Shown here in pieces: positions 55,154 to 64,000 of a DNA stretch of 64,000 nt (position 1 is the first letter of the stretch; every line of letters begins with the position of its first letter). The stretch comes from Microtetraspora malaysiensis (GTDB lineage: Bacteria > Actinomycetota > Actinomycetes > Streptosporangiales > Streptosporangiaceae). The position numbers and the translations under genes were made by a program. A model generated the notes under the pieces. The model was given only the letters and a program-made list of their open reading frames with translations. It ran no database searches and had not been told where the DNA came from. The DNA is taken from positions 90,968 through 154,967 of the forward strand of contig NZ_BBYJ01000022.1 in assembly GCF_001528665.1 (NCBI RefSeq), given 5' to 3'.

Positions 55154-55954
55154 ATGCTGGAGGCGGCACAACGCGTGGCCGCGGCCGAGCGACTGTGGGC
55201 CGCTGAGCGGGACCGGAGACCGATCGCCCCGCTCACCGAGTCGTTCCCGGGCATCGACGTCGTCGACGCGTACGAGATCCAGCTCGTCAACATCCGCAGG
55301 CGCCTCGCCGATGGGGCCCGCGTGTACGGGCACAAGGTGGGGCTGTCCTCCCTGGTCATGCAGCGCATGATGGGCGTCGACGAGCCCGACTACGGGCACC
55401 TGCTCGACACGATGGTGTTGTCGGAGGACGCGCCCATCCAGGCCGCCGCGTACTGCTACCCGCGGATCGAGGTCGAGATCGGCTACGTGCTCGGCGCCGG
55501 CCTGCCCGGCGAAGGATGCACCGAGGAGGACGTGCTCGCCGCCACCGAGTACATCGCGGCGAGCATCGAGCTCATCGACAGCCGGATCGCCGACTGGAAG
55601 ATCGGCCTCGCCGACACCATCGCCGACAACGCGTCCTCGGCGGGCGTGCTCCTCGGCGCGGCCCGGGTCAGCCCCAAGGACCTGGCCCCGTCCGGCATCG
55701 AGGCCGTGCTGTACGCGATGGACGGCTCCCCGGCCGGGACCGAGATCGCGCGCGGCAACACGAACGCGGTCCTGGGAAACCCGACCACCGCGGTGGCGTG
55801 GCTGGCCAGGAAGGTGGCCTCCTTCGGAGTGAAGCTCGAAGCCGGGCACGTGATCCTCCCCGGATCCTGCACGCGCGCCGTGGACGCCCGCCCCGGCGAC
55901 ACCTTCCGCGCCGAGTTCGCCGGCCTCGGCTCCGTGACCGCTCGATTCGAATGA
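55154..55954 (+). CDS. hsaE: 2-hydroxyhexa-2,4-dienoate hydratase, HsaE-like
   Basis: A 266-residue hydratase of the 2-keto-4-pentenoate hydratase family. [20 protein letters not shown] and the metal-binding acidic strand [10 protein letters not shown] are family features, followed by [20 protein letters not shown]. It hydrates the C6 dienoate released by HsaD to 4-hydroxy-2-oxohexanoate. ATG 55154 follows AGGAGG. The 139-bp gap after kshB is the only sizeable break in the operon and contains no clear terminator. Confidence 0.9.
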   Translation: MLEAAQRVAAAERLWAAERDRRPIAPLTESFPGIDVVDAYEIQLVNIRRRLADGARVYGHKVGLSSLVMQRMMGVDEPDYGHLLDTMVLSEDAPIQAAAYCYPRIEVEIGYVLGAGLPGEGCTEEDVLAATEYIAASIELIDSRIADWKIGLADTIADNASSAGVLLGAARVSPKDLAPSGIEAVLYAMDGSPAGTEIARGNTNAVLGNPTTAVAWLARKVASFGVKLEAGHVILPGSCTRAVDARPGDTFRAEFAGLGSVTARFE

Positions 55955-55964
55955 GGGTGAGACA

Positions 55965-56867
55965 GTGACCAAGGCGACCGCCGCCATCGTCGGCTCGGGC
56001 AACATCGGGACCGACCTGATGTACAAGCTGCTGCGCTCCGACCTGATCGAGCCGCGCTGGATGATCGGGGTGGACCCCGACAGTCCCGGCCTGAAGCGGG
56101 CGGAGGCACACGGGCTGATCGCCTCGGCCGAGGGCGCCGACTGGCTGCTCGCCCAGGACGAGCGCCCCGACATCGTCTTCGAGGCCACCTCCGCGTACAT
56201 CCACAAGGTCAACGCGCCGAAGTACCAGGCCCTCGGCATCCAGGCCGTGGACCTGACCCCGGCCGCGCTCGGCCCCGCCGTCGTGCCCGCGGTCAACCTC
56301 GGCGCCCACCTGGACGCGCCCAACGTCAGCCTGATCACCTGCGGCGGCCAGGCCACGATCCCCGTCGTGCACGCGGTCTCCCGGGTCGCCGAGGTCGCCT
56401 ACGCCGAGATCGTGGCCAGCGTGGCCTCCCCGTCGGCCGGCCCCGGCACCCGGGCGAACATCGACGAGTTCACCAAGACCACCAGCCGCGGCATCGAGAC
56501 GATCGGCGGCGCGCGGCGGGGCAAGGCGATCATCATCCTCAACCCGGCCGAGCCGCCGATGCTCATGCAGGACACCGTCTTCTGCTCGATCCCCGAGGAC
56601 GCGGACCGCGACGCCGTCGCCGCGTCCGTCCACGACGTCGTCGCCTCGGTCGCCTCGTACGTGCCCGGCTACCGGCTGCGCGCCGCGCCGCAGTTCGACG
56701 ACCCGACGCCGGTGAGCGGCGGGCTGGCCCGGGTGGCGGTCTTCCTGGAGGTGGAGGGCGCCGGGGACTTCCTCCCGCCGTACTCCGGCAACCTCGACAT
56801 CATGACCGCCGCCGCCACCAAGGTCGGCGAGGGCTTCGCGCAGCGCGTCGTCTCCGAGCGCGCCTGA
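55965..56867 (+). CDS. hsaG: Acylating aldehyde (propanal/acetaldehyde) dehydrogenase, HsaG-like
   Basis: A 300-residue NAD- and CoA-dependent dehydrogenase. [18 protein letters not shown] is the Rossmann motif, catalytic C126 lies in [12 protein letters not shown], and [15 protein letters not shown] follows. It takes the aldehyde channelled from HsaF to the acyl-CoA; in steroid breakdown this is propanal to propionyl-CoA. GTG 55965 after GAGGGTGAG lies ten bases from hsaE. It always pairs with the aldolase encoded next. Confidence 0.93.
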   Translation: MTKATAAIVGSGNIGTDLMYKLLRSDLIEPRWMIGVDPDSPGLKRAEAHGLIASAEGADWLLAQDERPDIVFEATSAYIHKVNAPKYQALGIQAVDLTPAALGPAVVPAVNLGAHLDAPNVSLITCGGQATIPVVHAVSRVAEVAYAEIVASVASPSAGPGTRANIDEFTKTTSRGIETIGGARRGKAIIILNPAEPPMLMQDTVFCSIPEDADRDAVAASVHDVVASVASYVPGYRLRAAPQFDDPTPVSGGLARVAVFLEVEGAGDFLPPYSGNLDIMTAAATKVGEGFAQRVVSERA

Positions 56868-56887
56868 CTTCACGAGGAGATCGATCC

Positions 56888-57919
56888 ATGCCCTACAGCG
56901 CCGACCTCGACATCCGGGTCACCGACTCGTCGTTGCGCGACGGCTCGCACGCCAAGCAGCACCAGTTCACCGTCGAGCACGTCCGCTCCATCGTCGCGGC
57001 CCTGGACGACGCCGGGGTGCCGGTCATCGAGGTCACGCACGGCGACGGCCTCGGCGGCTCGTCCTTCAACTACGGCTTCAGCCACACGCCCGAGCAGGAG
57101 CTGATCAAGGCGGCGGTCAAGACGGCGAAGCGCGCCAAGATCGCCTTCCTGATGCTGCCCGGCCTCGGCGTCCAGGACGACATCCGCGAGGCGGCCGGCA
57201 ACGGCGCCGCCGTCTGCCGGATCGCCACCCACTGCACCGAGGCGGACATCTCGGTCCAGCACTTCGGGCTGGCCAGGGACCTCGGCCTGGAGACCGTCGG
57301 CTTCCTGATGATGGCGCACAGCCAGCCACCGGAGGTCCTCGCCAAACAGGCGCGCATCATGGCCGACGCCGGCTGCCAGTGCGTGTATGTCGTCGACTCC
57401 GCCGGCGCGCTCATCATGGAGCAGACCGGCGACCGGATCGCCGCCCTGGTCGCCGAGCTGGGGCCGGACGCCCAGGTCGGCTTCCACGGTCACGAGAACC
57501 TCGGCCTCGGCGTCGCCAACTCGGTGCTCGCCGTACGCGCCGGGGCGCTCCAGATCGACGGCTCGACCCGCAGGTTCGGGGCCGGGGCCGGCAACACCCC
57601 CGTCGAGGCGTTCGCCGCGGTCGCCGGGAAGCTCGGCATCCGCACCGGCATCGACATCCTCAAGATCATCGACGCGGCCGAGGACGTCGTACGCCCGATC
57701 ATGGACGGCGAGTGCCTGCTCGACCGGCTCTCACTGACCATGGGCTACGCCGGGGTCTACTCCAGCTTCCTCAAACACGCCGACCGCCAGGCCAGGAAGT
57801 ACGGCGTCTCGGGCGCCGAGATCCTCATCGAGGCCGGGCGCCGCAAGCTCGTCGGCGGACAGGAAGACCAGCTCATCGAAATCGCAGTCGCACTCGCGGG
57901 GAAGCGGGAGAAAGCATGA
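56888..57919 (+). CDS. hsaF: 4-hydroxy-2-oxoacid aldolase, HsaF-like
   Basis: A 343-residue class II pyruvate aldolase with a DRE-TIM fold. [17 protein letters not shown] carries the metal and base Arg-Asp pair, [15 protein letters not shown] supplies the two metal His ligands, and a C-terminal communication domain binds HsaG. It splits 4-hydroxy-2-oxohexanoate into pyruvate and propanal. ATG 56888 follows GAGGAGATC. Its stop overlaps the hsaA start by ATGA. Confidence 0.94.
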   Translation: MPYSADLDIRVTDSSLRDGSHAKQHQFTVEHVRSIVAALDDAGVPVIEVTHGDGLGGSSFNYGFSHTPEQELIKAAVKTAKRAKIAFLMLPGLGVQDDIREAAGNGAAVCRIATHCTEADISVQHFGLARDLGLETVGFLMMAHSQPPEVLAKQARIMADAGCQCVYVVDSAGALIMEQTGDRIAALVAELGPDAQVGFHGHENLGLGVANSVLAVRAGALQIDGSTRRFGAGAGNTPVEAFAAVAGKLGIRTGIDILKIIDAAEDVVRPIMDGECLLDRLSLTMGYAGVYSSFLKHADRQARKYGVSGAEILIEAGRRKLVGGQEDQLIEIAVALAGKREKA

Positions 57920-59100
57920 CCAACCAGGTACTCGAGGCGATCAACCAGCGTGCCGAGGAACTACGCGCCCTCGGCACCTCGAACGAGGCCCTCGGCAGAC
58001 TCGACGACCAGGCGGCCAAGGTGCTGCGCGAGTCGAACGTCATCCGGATGCTCCAGCCGAAGACTCACGGCGGCCTCGAGTTCCACCCCCGGGACTTCGC
58101 CGAGACCGTGATGAAGATCGCCAGTCTCGACGGCTCGACCGGCTGGGTCGCCGGCGTGGTGGGCGTCCACCCCTGGGAGATGGCGTTCGCCGACCCCCGG
58201 GTGCAGCAGGAGGTCTGGGGCGAGAACCAGGACACCTGGATCGCCTCTCCGTACGCGCCGATGGGCGTCGCCCGGCCCGTGGACGGCGGGTACGTCTTCA
58301 ACGGCCGCTGGCAGTTCTCGTCCGGCACCGACCACTGCGACTGGATCTTCCTCGGCGGCTTCCTCGGCGACGAGGAGGGCAAGCCCGCCCAGCCGCCCGT
58401 CTCCATGCACCTGATCCTGCCCCGGTCCGACTACCAGATCGTCGACGACTCCTGGGACGTCGTCGGCCTGCGCGGCACCGGCAGCAAGGACATCATCGTC
58501 AAGGACGCCTTCGTCCCCGAGTACCGCACCCTGCAGTACACGAAGGTCGTGGACGGCTCCGCGGCCAAGGAGGCCGGGCTGACCAACCCCATCTACCACC
58601 TGCCGTTCTCCGCCGCGTTCCCCCTCGGCATCACCGCCTCGGTGATCGGCATCGCCGAGGGCGCCCTCGCGCACCACATGGCGTACCAGCGGGGCCGCGT
58701 GCAGGTCACCGGCACCAGGATCAAGGACGATCCGTACGTGCTGTACGCGATCAGCGAGGCGGCGGCCGAGATCGCGGCGGCCCGCTCGGCGCTGCTCGAC
58801 AACGCCTCCCGGATGTACGACATCGTCGCCTCCGGCCGCGAGGTCACCTTCGACGAGCGCGCGGTCGGCCGGCGGACCCAGGTCGCGGCGGCCTGGCGCG
58901 CGGTGCGCGCGGTCGACGAGATCGTCGCCCGCTCGGGCGGCAACGCCATGCGCATGGACAACCCCATCCAGCGCTTCTGGCGGGACGCGCACATGGGACT
59001 GGCGCACGCCATCCACGTGCCCGGCGCGGTCTTCCACGTCTCCGCGCTCACCCAGCTCGACATCGACCCGCCGAACGGCCCGATGCGCTCCATGATCTGA
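57916..59100 (+). CDS. hsaA: Flavin-dependent monooxygenase, HsaA-like
   Basis: A 394-residue oxygenase with the acyl-CoA-dehydrogenase fold (group D flavin monooxygenase). [38 protein letters not shown] and [14 protein letters not shown] match HsaA-type 3-HSA hydroxylases, with [20 protein letters not shown] near the C-terminus. It hydroxylates the phenolic A ring using FMNH2 from HsaB to make the catechol. ATG 57916 lies in the ATGA overlap; longer in-frame upstream sequence is antisense-like to hsaF. Last gene of the operon; terminator at 59191. Confidence 0.9.
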   Translation: MTNQVLEAINQRAEELRALGTSNEALGRLDDQAAKVLRESNVIRMLQPKTHGGLEFHPRDFAETVMKIASLDGSTGWVAGVVGVHPWEMAFADPRVQQEVWGENQDTWIASPYAPMGVARPVDGGYVFNGRWQFSSGTDHCDWIFLGGFLGDEEGKPAQPPVSMHLILPRSDYQIVDDSWDVVGLRGTGSKDIIVKDAFVPEYRTLQYTKVVDGSAAKEAGLTNPIYHLPFSAAFPLGITASVIGIAEGALAHHMAYQRGRVQVTGTRIKDDPYVLYAISEAAAEIAAARSALLDNASRMYDIVASGREVTFDERAVGRRTQVAAAWRAVRAVDEIVARSGGNAMRMDNPIQRFWRDAHMGLAHAIHVPGAVFHVSALTQLDIDPPNGPMRSMI

Positions 59101-59190
59101 CCCCTCCGCAACGCTCGGCGGGAAAAGGCCGACGGCTCCCATGACCGCCGGCTCGAACCTTGGACCTGCCAGCAGCCATAACGGCAGCTC

Positions 59191-59219
59191 AGAGCCCCTC
59201 CGGGGGCTCTTTTGCTTTC
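59191..59219 (+). terminator. Rho-independent terminator of the hsa operon
   Basis: AGAGCCCC and GGGGGCTCT form a tight stem with a short TCC-type loop, followed by TTTGCTTT. Confidence 0.88.
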
Positions 59220-59526
59220 CGAGGCCCATGCAGCCATGTGTCGCTGGCGGCCGTATTTCTAGGCATGCGATGACCTAATGACTGTCCAGTGGCCACCGCG
59301 CGACGGTGCGAGCCGTGGCGGGTGGCGTTCGACGGGGACCGAGTGAACGCCTATTGCGATACCGGGCCTGGAGCCCTCTGCTTAGGCAGTGCGCCTCGGT
59401 CCCTCTCGATCACCGCCCGCCGTTGCTACGTGTCGCTGAAGGCCTTCACGACCCTGGGCCCCTACGCTCATCCAGCTGAGTACGAATACTCATGCGCCGT
59501 TCTGGCGGCCTTTATACGCTTCGACC
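59220..59526. other. Non-coding gap at the start of the right-hand accessory region
   Basis: About 300 bp with GC and codon-like statistics lower than the hsa operon. A frame from 59289 is open but has no ribosome site and no protein-like composition, so no gene is called. It ends with the dyad at 59477 and the promoter region of the next gene. Confidence 0.5.
59477..59492. promoter_or_regulatory. Dyad TGAGTA-CGAA-TACTCA
   Basis: A perfect 6-4-6 inverted repeat 34 bp before the start of the propeller-protein gene, in promoter position. It looks like a repressor or activator site; regulator unknown. Confidence 0.45.
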
Positions 59527-60654
59527 ATGTTTCTGAAGCTGGCCGTCACCGGGCGGTGGCTCGGGTGGGCAGCCGCCGTCGCGGCGGTCGCGGCCGCCGC
59601 TGGCCTCTGGATCTGGCGGACGGCCTCTTGGGACGAAGGCAACGACCGCTGGAAACTGGTGGCAGCCCAGCCGTCGGTCACCTATGGACAGGTCATCGCC
59701 ACCGGCGAGCACGACGCCTGGGCCGTCGGCTGGGACATTCTCGGCATTGGCGCCTGGCTGCCGATGGCCGACGGCCCGCACCGCCCCACGGTCTTCCACT
59801 GGGACGGCGACCGCTGGACGAAAAGCGACTTCCCGGTGAAACGCGGCGACATAAGCTCGGTCGCCGCGTCCGCCCCTTCCAACGTGTGGGCCCTAGCCAA
59901 CGACGAGAGCGGCACCTTCGTCCTGCGCTGGGACGGACACCGCTGGGCGATCGTCCAGAAGCTGCGCGGTACGGCCGGGAGCCTTGCCGTCACCGCTGAC
60001 AACGACGTGTGGGTCTTGGGCGACTACAAGGCCTGGCACTACAACGGCGCCACCTGGTCGGATCAGAGCGTCTCCTTTTCCGCCTACCGAGTCAGCGCCC
60101 GCTCCGCCTCCGACATCTGGGCCCTCGACGTCGCCTCCTCCTCGGTGCGCCACTTCGACGGCAAGGCCTGGACCCGGGTCGACGTGACTGCGGCGCTGCC
60201 CAAGACTCCGCCCCCGTCCGACGGTTTCCCGCTCGACCCGATCGGTCCTTGGCTGACCGCCATCACCGCCGATCCAACCGGCATCTGGATCACGGGGGAG
60301 ATCGGGGCGTCGTCGTTCCTGCTCTCCCAGACCGGTTCCGGCTGGCGCAGCGAGGACACCTCCGCGAAGGCCGGACGCATGAGCCGTGACCGCCCACCCG
60401 TCCCCGACGGCAAGGGCGGCCACTGGTTTCTCGGCTCCACCGACTTCAACGGCGACGACTCCGCCCTCGCCCACCGCGACCCATCCGGCCATTGGACAAG
60501 GGTTCCGTCCGGCGGAGAACTGACCTCGCTTTCGGCCGTCCCCGGCGGCCCACTCCTGGCCACCGGAGTGATCGGCAAAGCCTCAGGCGTCTTCCGCAAC
60601 CTTCCGAAGAGGACCCTGCAGAAGCAACCAGGCGGACATGACTTGACAGGTTAG
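59527..60654 (+). CDS. Membrane-anchored beta-propeller protein of unknown function
   Basis: A 375-residue protein. One N-terminal transmembrane helix (about 10-30, LGWAAAVAAVAAAAGLWIW) is followed by an extracytoplasmic body of repeated WxxDGxxW-type blades: TVFHWDGDRWTKSD, VLRWDGHRWAIVQ, AWHYNGATWSDQS and VRHFDGKAWTRVD. These alternate with NVWALAND / DVWVLGDY / DIWALDVA strands. That periodicity implies a six- or seven-bladed propeller. No catalytic motif is visible. ATG 59527 lacks a good Shine-Dalgarno. Base composition is less GC-biased than the catabolic operon. A ligand-binding or surface-sensing role is only a guess. Confidence 0.78.
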   Translation: MFLKLAVTGRWLGWAAAVAAVAAAAGLWIWRTASWDEGNDRWKLVAAQPSVTYGQVIATGEHDAWAVGWDILGIGAWLPMADGPHRPTVFHWDGDRWTKSDFPVKRGDISSVAASAPSNVWALANDESGTFVLRWDGHRWAIVQKLRGTAGSLAVTADNDVWVLGDYKAWHYNGATWSDQSVSFSAYRVSARSASDIWALDVASSSVRHFDGKAWTRVDVTAALPKTPPPSDGFPLDPIGPWLTAITADPTGIWITGEIGASSFLLSQTGSGWRSEDTSAKAGRMSRDRPPVPDGKGGHWFLGSTDFNGDDSALAHRDPSGHWTRVPSGGELTSLSAVPGGPLLATGVIGKASGVFRNLPKRTLQKQPGGHDLTG

Positions 60655-60860
60655 GCAGATCGGATGTCTTGGCGACGTTTTCCCAGGTCGCAGAGCACTT
60701 TCGGCCGGTCTCACGCGTCGGGGACAGCCGGCGAAATGCCAAAGGGCTCCGGATGGCTTCCGGGACGACCCCGTCTGTTCGGCTTGCATGTCACGCCGCC
60801 ATCCACCGGCTCACCTGGAACTCAATGGCGACGGGCTGGCGACCACGCCATGATGTCCCG

Positions 60861-61556
60861 ATGCGCAAGGCGACCGCTTACCATGACGCACTCGGCGATC
60901 ACTTCGCCGAACATGCGGAGACGAGCCCTTACAACGCCTACACCGACAGACCGGCAATGCTTCAACTCGCGGGCGATGTCTCCGGGGCCAGAATCCTGGA
61001 TGTCGGCTGCGGAGCAGGCCACTACGCGGCCGAGCTCTTGGCCCGCGGTGCTCAGGTAGTCGGAATCGAAGGCAGCGCCACCCTGCTGCGCCACGCGCGA
61101 GCGCGCGTGAACGGCCACGCAGAACTACTTCTCCATGATCGGGAAGAGCCACTCGGCTTCACCGCTGACGCATCCTTCGACGGGGTGGTCTGCGCCCTCG
61201 TGTACGAGCACGTCAGGAACCGTGTGCAACTGCTGGATGAACTACGCCGCGTCCTGCGGCCAGGTGGATGGCTCTTGGTGTCGACCACCCATCCCACAGC
61301 CGATTGGCGCCACTTCGGAGGTTCGTACTTCAGCCACGACTGGAGAGACCTGCCTCTCGGAGACAGCAAGCTCTCGATCCATTACCAGCGCCTGCCCCTG
61401 GAGACCTTCCTGGGCGAGCTATTGGCCGCAGGGTTCGTGCTGGAGCAGCTGATCGAGCCGCGCCCCACGGCCGGCCTTCGGGAGATCGACGAAGCCGCCT
61501 ACAACAAGCTTCACCAAGCGCCATCTTTCCTCGCGGTAAAGCTAAAACGCTCTTGA
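60861..61556 (+). CDS. Class I SAM-dependent methyltransferase
   Basis: A 231-residue methyltransferase. ARILDVGCGAGHYAAELLAR is motif I and binds SAM. VVGIEGSATLL is motif II, DASFDGVVCALVYEHV motif IV, and ELRRVLRPGGWLLVSTTHP motif V/VI of the UbiE/Methyltransf_11 type. ATG 60861 is the first start that leaves a normal-length domain; upstream in-frame sequence is not protein-like, and ribosome-site purines are weak. The substrate is unknown and no partner gene is obvious. Confidence 0.85.
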   Translation: MRKATAYHDALGDHFAEHAETSPYNAYTDRPAMLQLAGDVSGARILDVGCGAGHYAAELLARGAQVVGIEGSATLLRHARARVNGHAELLLHDREEPLGFTADASFDGVVCALVYEHVRNRVQLLDELRRVLRPGGWLLVSTTHPTADWRHFGGSYFSHDWRDLPLGDSKLSIHYQRLPLETFLGELLAAGFVLEQLIEPRPTAGLREIDEAAYNKLHQAPSFLAVKLKRS

Positions 61557-61740
61557 TCGCAATCTACGAACTCCATCCCACGTCATAGAAAGAATCGCCT
61601 CTGGCGTGGCGCTCCGGCTCCGGGGCGCCACACTGACCGAACGCCAGCGGCCAAGGTCGCCCTGCTGCTGAACAGATGCAGCCCTTACGTGTGTTGACGT
61701 CACGAAACTGATGCCAGGGCCCGTTTTTGAGCGTCGTTGA

Positions 61741-61839
61741 CAACCGCCCAAAAGGCACCGAGCCGTGGCCACGAGGTACGACAAACTCGCGGTCCGGTAC
61801 GAGGCGACCGTTCGCATCGCGACCATCAATGAGTGGCTG
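61741..61839 (+). pseudogene. IS5-type transposase C-terminal remnant
   Basis: Directly after an in-frame TGA (61738-61740) the frame reads KRHRAVATRYDKLAVRYEAT then VRIATINEWL. This is the well-known C-terminal end of IS5-family transposases (RxxATRYDKLAxRYxA...INEWL). The rest of the transposase is absent and the normal stop after INEWL has been lost, so the frame runs on antisense to the VOC gene. It marks an old insertion and deletion. Confidence 0.78.
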
Positions 61840-61883
61840 TGGACCGGCGGTCATATGAAACCGGCCAGGATGGCGCGTGAGCT

Positions 61884-62267
61884 TCAGGAACTCGTCGCGG
61901 CTCGGTCGGAATCGCTGCGAAGAACACAGAATTCGTTGCCTTCAGGGTCGGCAAGGACTGCCCAGCCAGAGCCATCAGGATTCCGGTGATCTGTGACAAA
62001 GGTGGCACCGAGGCCCAGCAGCCGTTCCACCTCCTGCTCACGCGAGGTCTCAGGTCGCAAGCACAGATGGATCCGGTTCTTGATCTTCTTGGGCTCGGGC
62101 ACCTGGTTGAAGTACAGCACCGGGCCCTCCGCCAGCAGTACCTGAGTTTCGAGGTTGCCCGGTTTGTCCTCGGGATGCAGCGGATGGCCGGTCACCCTGC
62201 TCCAGAACTGGGCCAGCTCGTAGGCATCCGCACAGTCAATCGCCACGTTCTGCAATACCGAAACCAT
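61884..62267 (-). CDS. VOC-family (glyoxalase-like) protein
   Basis: A 127-residue single VOC protein. VLQNVAIDCADAYELAQFWS starts the first beta-alpha-beta module and RIHLCLRP the second. GWAVLADPEGNEFCVL is the typical VOC closing motif with Glu at the metal position. ATG 62267 has AGGAAAG nine bases upstream; longer upstream frame is not protein-like. Relatives are small metal-dependent resistance or isomerase-type enzymes with many substrates, so no reaction is assigned. It lies tail-on to the transposase remnant. Confidence 0.85.
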   Translation of the reverse strand: MVSVLQNVAIDCADAYELAQFWSRVTGHPLHPEDKPGNLETQVLLAEGPVLYFNQVPEPKKIKNRIHLCLRPETSREQEVERLLGLGATFVTDHRNPDGSGWAVLADPEGNEFCVLRSDSDRAATSS

Positions 62268-62787
62268 GCGTGCAAGCTTTCCTGACTTCCACTCCAGACG
62301 CCACCGAGTTGCGCTCGGCCTTCGCGCACGCGGCTCAGGCGCATGGCGGCACTTTCGATACACGCCCTGGCTACAGGCAAGAGCACCGCACGCGAGCAAG
62401 ATCTTCAGTGGCCTTCTAGAAGGCGCCCACTCCGGTACCTGTCACCCTTCGCGGGCTCTTCGGTGGGGCACCCGAGCCGAGCGAGTCCCGCGTCCGAGCC
62501 GCACGTCGACGCCCTCCGCCCCTTCCGGCCCGCGGCCATTGCCTTCACCCCTCCGCGCGGCGGCCATTGCTTCCGCCGTCACCGCCGTCCTCGGCCTCGT
62601 CCGGCGAGGCCCGTGTGCGCCTCGACGAATGCTGTCGCTCCGCCTCTCGCGAATACCAGCCAAACGGAATGTCGTACACAGTTCTCACAAACAGTGCAAG
62701 CGTGACTACTTAGAGTTGCCTATCGAACGTGTGAACGATATCCTCGCAGAGGGTCGGCCGCCAGATCGGGAGGGGAGGTGTGAAGAG
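62268..62787. other. Non-coding gap between VOC gene and DUF222 gene
   Basis: About 520 bp. Open frames exist on both strands but are Pro/Arg-rich and lack ribosome sites. The right end is AT-richer with an SOS-box-like dyad at 62723 and the purine tract GGGAGGGGAGGTG (62768-62780) before the DUF222 start. Confidence 0.55.
62723..62738. promoter_or_regulatory. Degenerate LexA (SOS-box)-like dyad
   Basis: TCGAAC-GTGT-GAACGA compares with the actinobacterial LexA box TCGAAC-N4-GTTCGA: the left half is perfect, the right half differs at two positions. It is 50 bp before the DUF222 start. 13E12-type genes in mycobacteria are known LexA targets, which makes it plausible but not secure. Confidence 0.35.
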
Positions 62788-64000
62788 ATGATGCTTTCGG
62801 GTGGTGTGCTGTTGTCGCGCCGACCGGAGGGCGCTGCTCCGTCCCGGCCGTCCGACGCGCCTTCCGCATCCCCGCAGCGGCGCGGGTCCAGGCGGCACAC
62901 GCCGTTCATCGGATCGGATCGCTTCTCCGGTGACTCCTACGGTGCGGTGCTTCTCGACTGCGCTCGCAGTGCAGGGCTCTTCGATCACGCTCGCGGATTC
63001 GGTGGCGGCGGGGGAGCCCCTGATCCCGTCCCGCACGACTTGGCGCGCCCCGAGGGGCGAGTTGCGCGGAGCGGTGAGCCGGAAACGACACGGTCATGGG
63101 CTCGGCGGCTGCTCGGCCTTCCGGACGCGTCAGTAGACCAGAAGCCTGATGGCGGGGAGGGGTCGCAGTGCCTCGCCGGTGGCGGTGCTCTTTCCGGTCG
63201 GGACGAGCTACCGCGGCCTGGATGCAACCGTGGTGACCTGTCGGCCTGGGATGGGATCTGGCAAGGCCGCCGCTCCACCCTCGATGAGTCGCCCGCGAGC
63301 CGTCCCGTGTGTGCCGGTCGGGGTGATCGGCAGCCGAACGGCAGGGACCAGCAGGACGCGGACAGGCAGGGCTGGGGCCGCTGGGATGAGGCTCAGCGAG
63401 GAAGTGACGGTCGGCGCGATGGTTGGGCTGCTGCCGCCGACGGCCGGGCCGCTGATGCTGATCGCCAAGGTGCTGGCGGTGACCGCCGGGGCGCTGATCG
63501 GAATGGCCAGGACGCCGTCGGCCGGGGCGCTACCACCGGCCGCCGAGGCGCTGGTGCAGGCAGCGCTGGCAGTGACAGCCAGAACGCCACAGGCCCGGAT
63601 GCTGCTGGTGGTGATAGCCGGGTAGCGGACTGGCCCGATCTGAACCTGGCTGGACGCGATGTCATCAGGTTGCTGGCTCGTGCCGAGCGGTTGGCCGCGG
63701 TTGCGGGGAAGGTGCCGGGCGAGACCAAGACCGGGGCTGGAGCCGAGACCGAGACCGGCGCTGGGATCGAGGTTGAGGTGGCGATGGCGGAGATCGTCGC
63801 CCTGGCGCGGGCGATCGATCTGGCCGAAGCCGCGATCGCCGCTCGCCTCCCGATAGCCGAAGCGGGTAAAGGCCACCATCTGTTCGGGCGGCGGTCGATC
63901 GGAGCGTGGCTGGCGGCAGCTACCGGGTCACGCACCGCCCGTGCCGGAGAACGCGTCACACTCTCCCGGCAACTCCCGCGCCTGCCGCACACCGCCGGTC
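62788..64000 (+). CDS. DUF222/13E12-type (HNH-endonuclease family) protein, partial at right edge
   Basis: An open frame from ATG 62788 (GGAGGTG seven bases upstream; ATG 62791 also possible) runs 404 codons to the window edge without a stop. Residues 1-275 are low-complexity and probably disordered, rich in Gly, Arg, Asp, Gln and Ala (for example DRQGAGGDRRGADRNGQ). From about 280 the sequence is DUF222-like: NLAGRDVIRLLARAERLAAV, AMAEIVALARAIDLAEAAIA and HHLFGRRSIGAWLAAATG then SRTARAGERV. Complete family members usually end in an HNH nuclease domain, which would lie outside. The long N-terminal extension is unusual. Confidence 0.8.
   Translation, partial: MMLSGGVLLSRRPEGAAPSRPSDAPSASPQRRGSRRHTPFIGSDRFSGDSYGAVLLDCARSAGLFDHARGFGGGGGAPDPVPHDLARPEGRVARSGEPETTRSWARRLLGLPDASVDQKPDGGEGSQCLAGGGALSGRDELPRPGCNRGDLSAWDGIWQGRRSTLDESPASRPVCAGRGDRQPNGRDQQDADRQGWGRWDEAQRGSDGRRDGWAAAADGRAADADRQGAGGDRRGADRNGQDAVGRGATTGRRGAGAGSAGSDSQNATGPDAAGGDSRVADWPDLNLAGRDVIRLLARAERLAAVAGKVPGETKTGAGAETETGAGIEVEVAMAEIVALARAIDLAEAAIAARLPIAEAGKGHHLFGRRSIGAWLAAATGSRTARAGERVTLSRQLPRLPHTAG

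Noticed and set aside
59130..59190. tRNA or att-like sequence (GGCTCGAACC region)
   Set aside because: No cloverleaf with acceptor and anticodon arms could be built on either strand.
63149..63625. 158-codon Ala/Leu/Pro-rich plus-strand frame
   Set aside because: It overlaps, in another frame, the longer frame that continues into clear DUF222 sequence; codon pattern favours the latter.
63208..63992. Minus-strand frames opposite the DUF222 region
   Set aside because: Antisense shadows of the DUF222 protein with no domain.

Overview
The window reads as chromosome from a high-GC, filamentous-type actinomycete. Supporting signs are very GC-rich coding DNA, frequent GTG starts, GTGA/ATGA stop-start overlaps, twin-arginine and lipobox signals, an actinobacterial iron box, a c-di-AMP (ydaO-type) riboswitch, and a DUF222/13E12-type protein. 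The family mix would suit Streptosporangiales, but that placement is inference; no rRNA, tRNA or marker gene settles it.

Layout. 1-2.7 kb: lower-GC accessory stretch with small secreted proteins, one built of 14-residue tandem repeats, and two copies of a spaced dyad. 2.9-7.0 kb (minus): exported DUF1023 hydrolase, membrane acyltransferase and a DesK/NarL-like two-component pair in one overlapping operon. 7.2-11.3 kb (minus): siderophore ABC importer under an iron box. 11.7-20.2 kb: lipoprotein, glycosyltransferase/DUF2064/GT39 operon, membrane-anchored molybdopterin oxidoreductase plus membrane partner, GH15 hydrolase and a sugar epimerase. 20.4-23.0 kb: 4-hydroxyphenylpyruvate dioxygenase and an amino-acid dehydrogenase. 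23.0-25.6 kb: TetR, SnoaL-like protein and DHA2 efflux pump. 25.8-27.1 kb: riboswitch-controlled GH25 lysozyme. 27.3-30.8 kb: ROK regulator, ChbG-like deacetylase and GPH sugar symporter. 30.8-35.3 kb: MDR reductase divergent from icmF. 35.4-42.6 kb: lipoprotein, ctaD, DMT transporter and GT4 glycosyltransferase, carbonic anhydrase, orphan histidine kinase. 43.0-46.2 kb: M4 metalloprotease and a lipoprotein. 46.4-49.6 kb (minus): copper-type cluster of beta-propeller lipoprotein, multicopper oxidase and Met/His-repeat membrane protein.

49.7-59.2 kb is the largest coherent system: an IclR regulator, hsaB, and the overlapping run hsaD-kstD-kshB-hsaE-hsaG-hsaF-hsaA. These genes would open steroid rings A/B and carry ring-A fragments to pyruvate and propionyl-CoA. 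The extradiol dioxygenase (hsaC) and the KSH oxygenase (kshA) are absent from the window, so the pathway here is incomplete or specialised.

59.2-64 kb is a second accessory stretch with lower GC. It holds a membrane-anchored propeller protein, a methyltransferase, an IS5-type transposase remnant, a VOC protein and, running off the right edge, a DUF222 protein with a disordered N-terminus of about 275 residues and a degenerate SOS-box-like dyad upstream.
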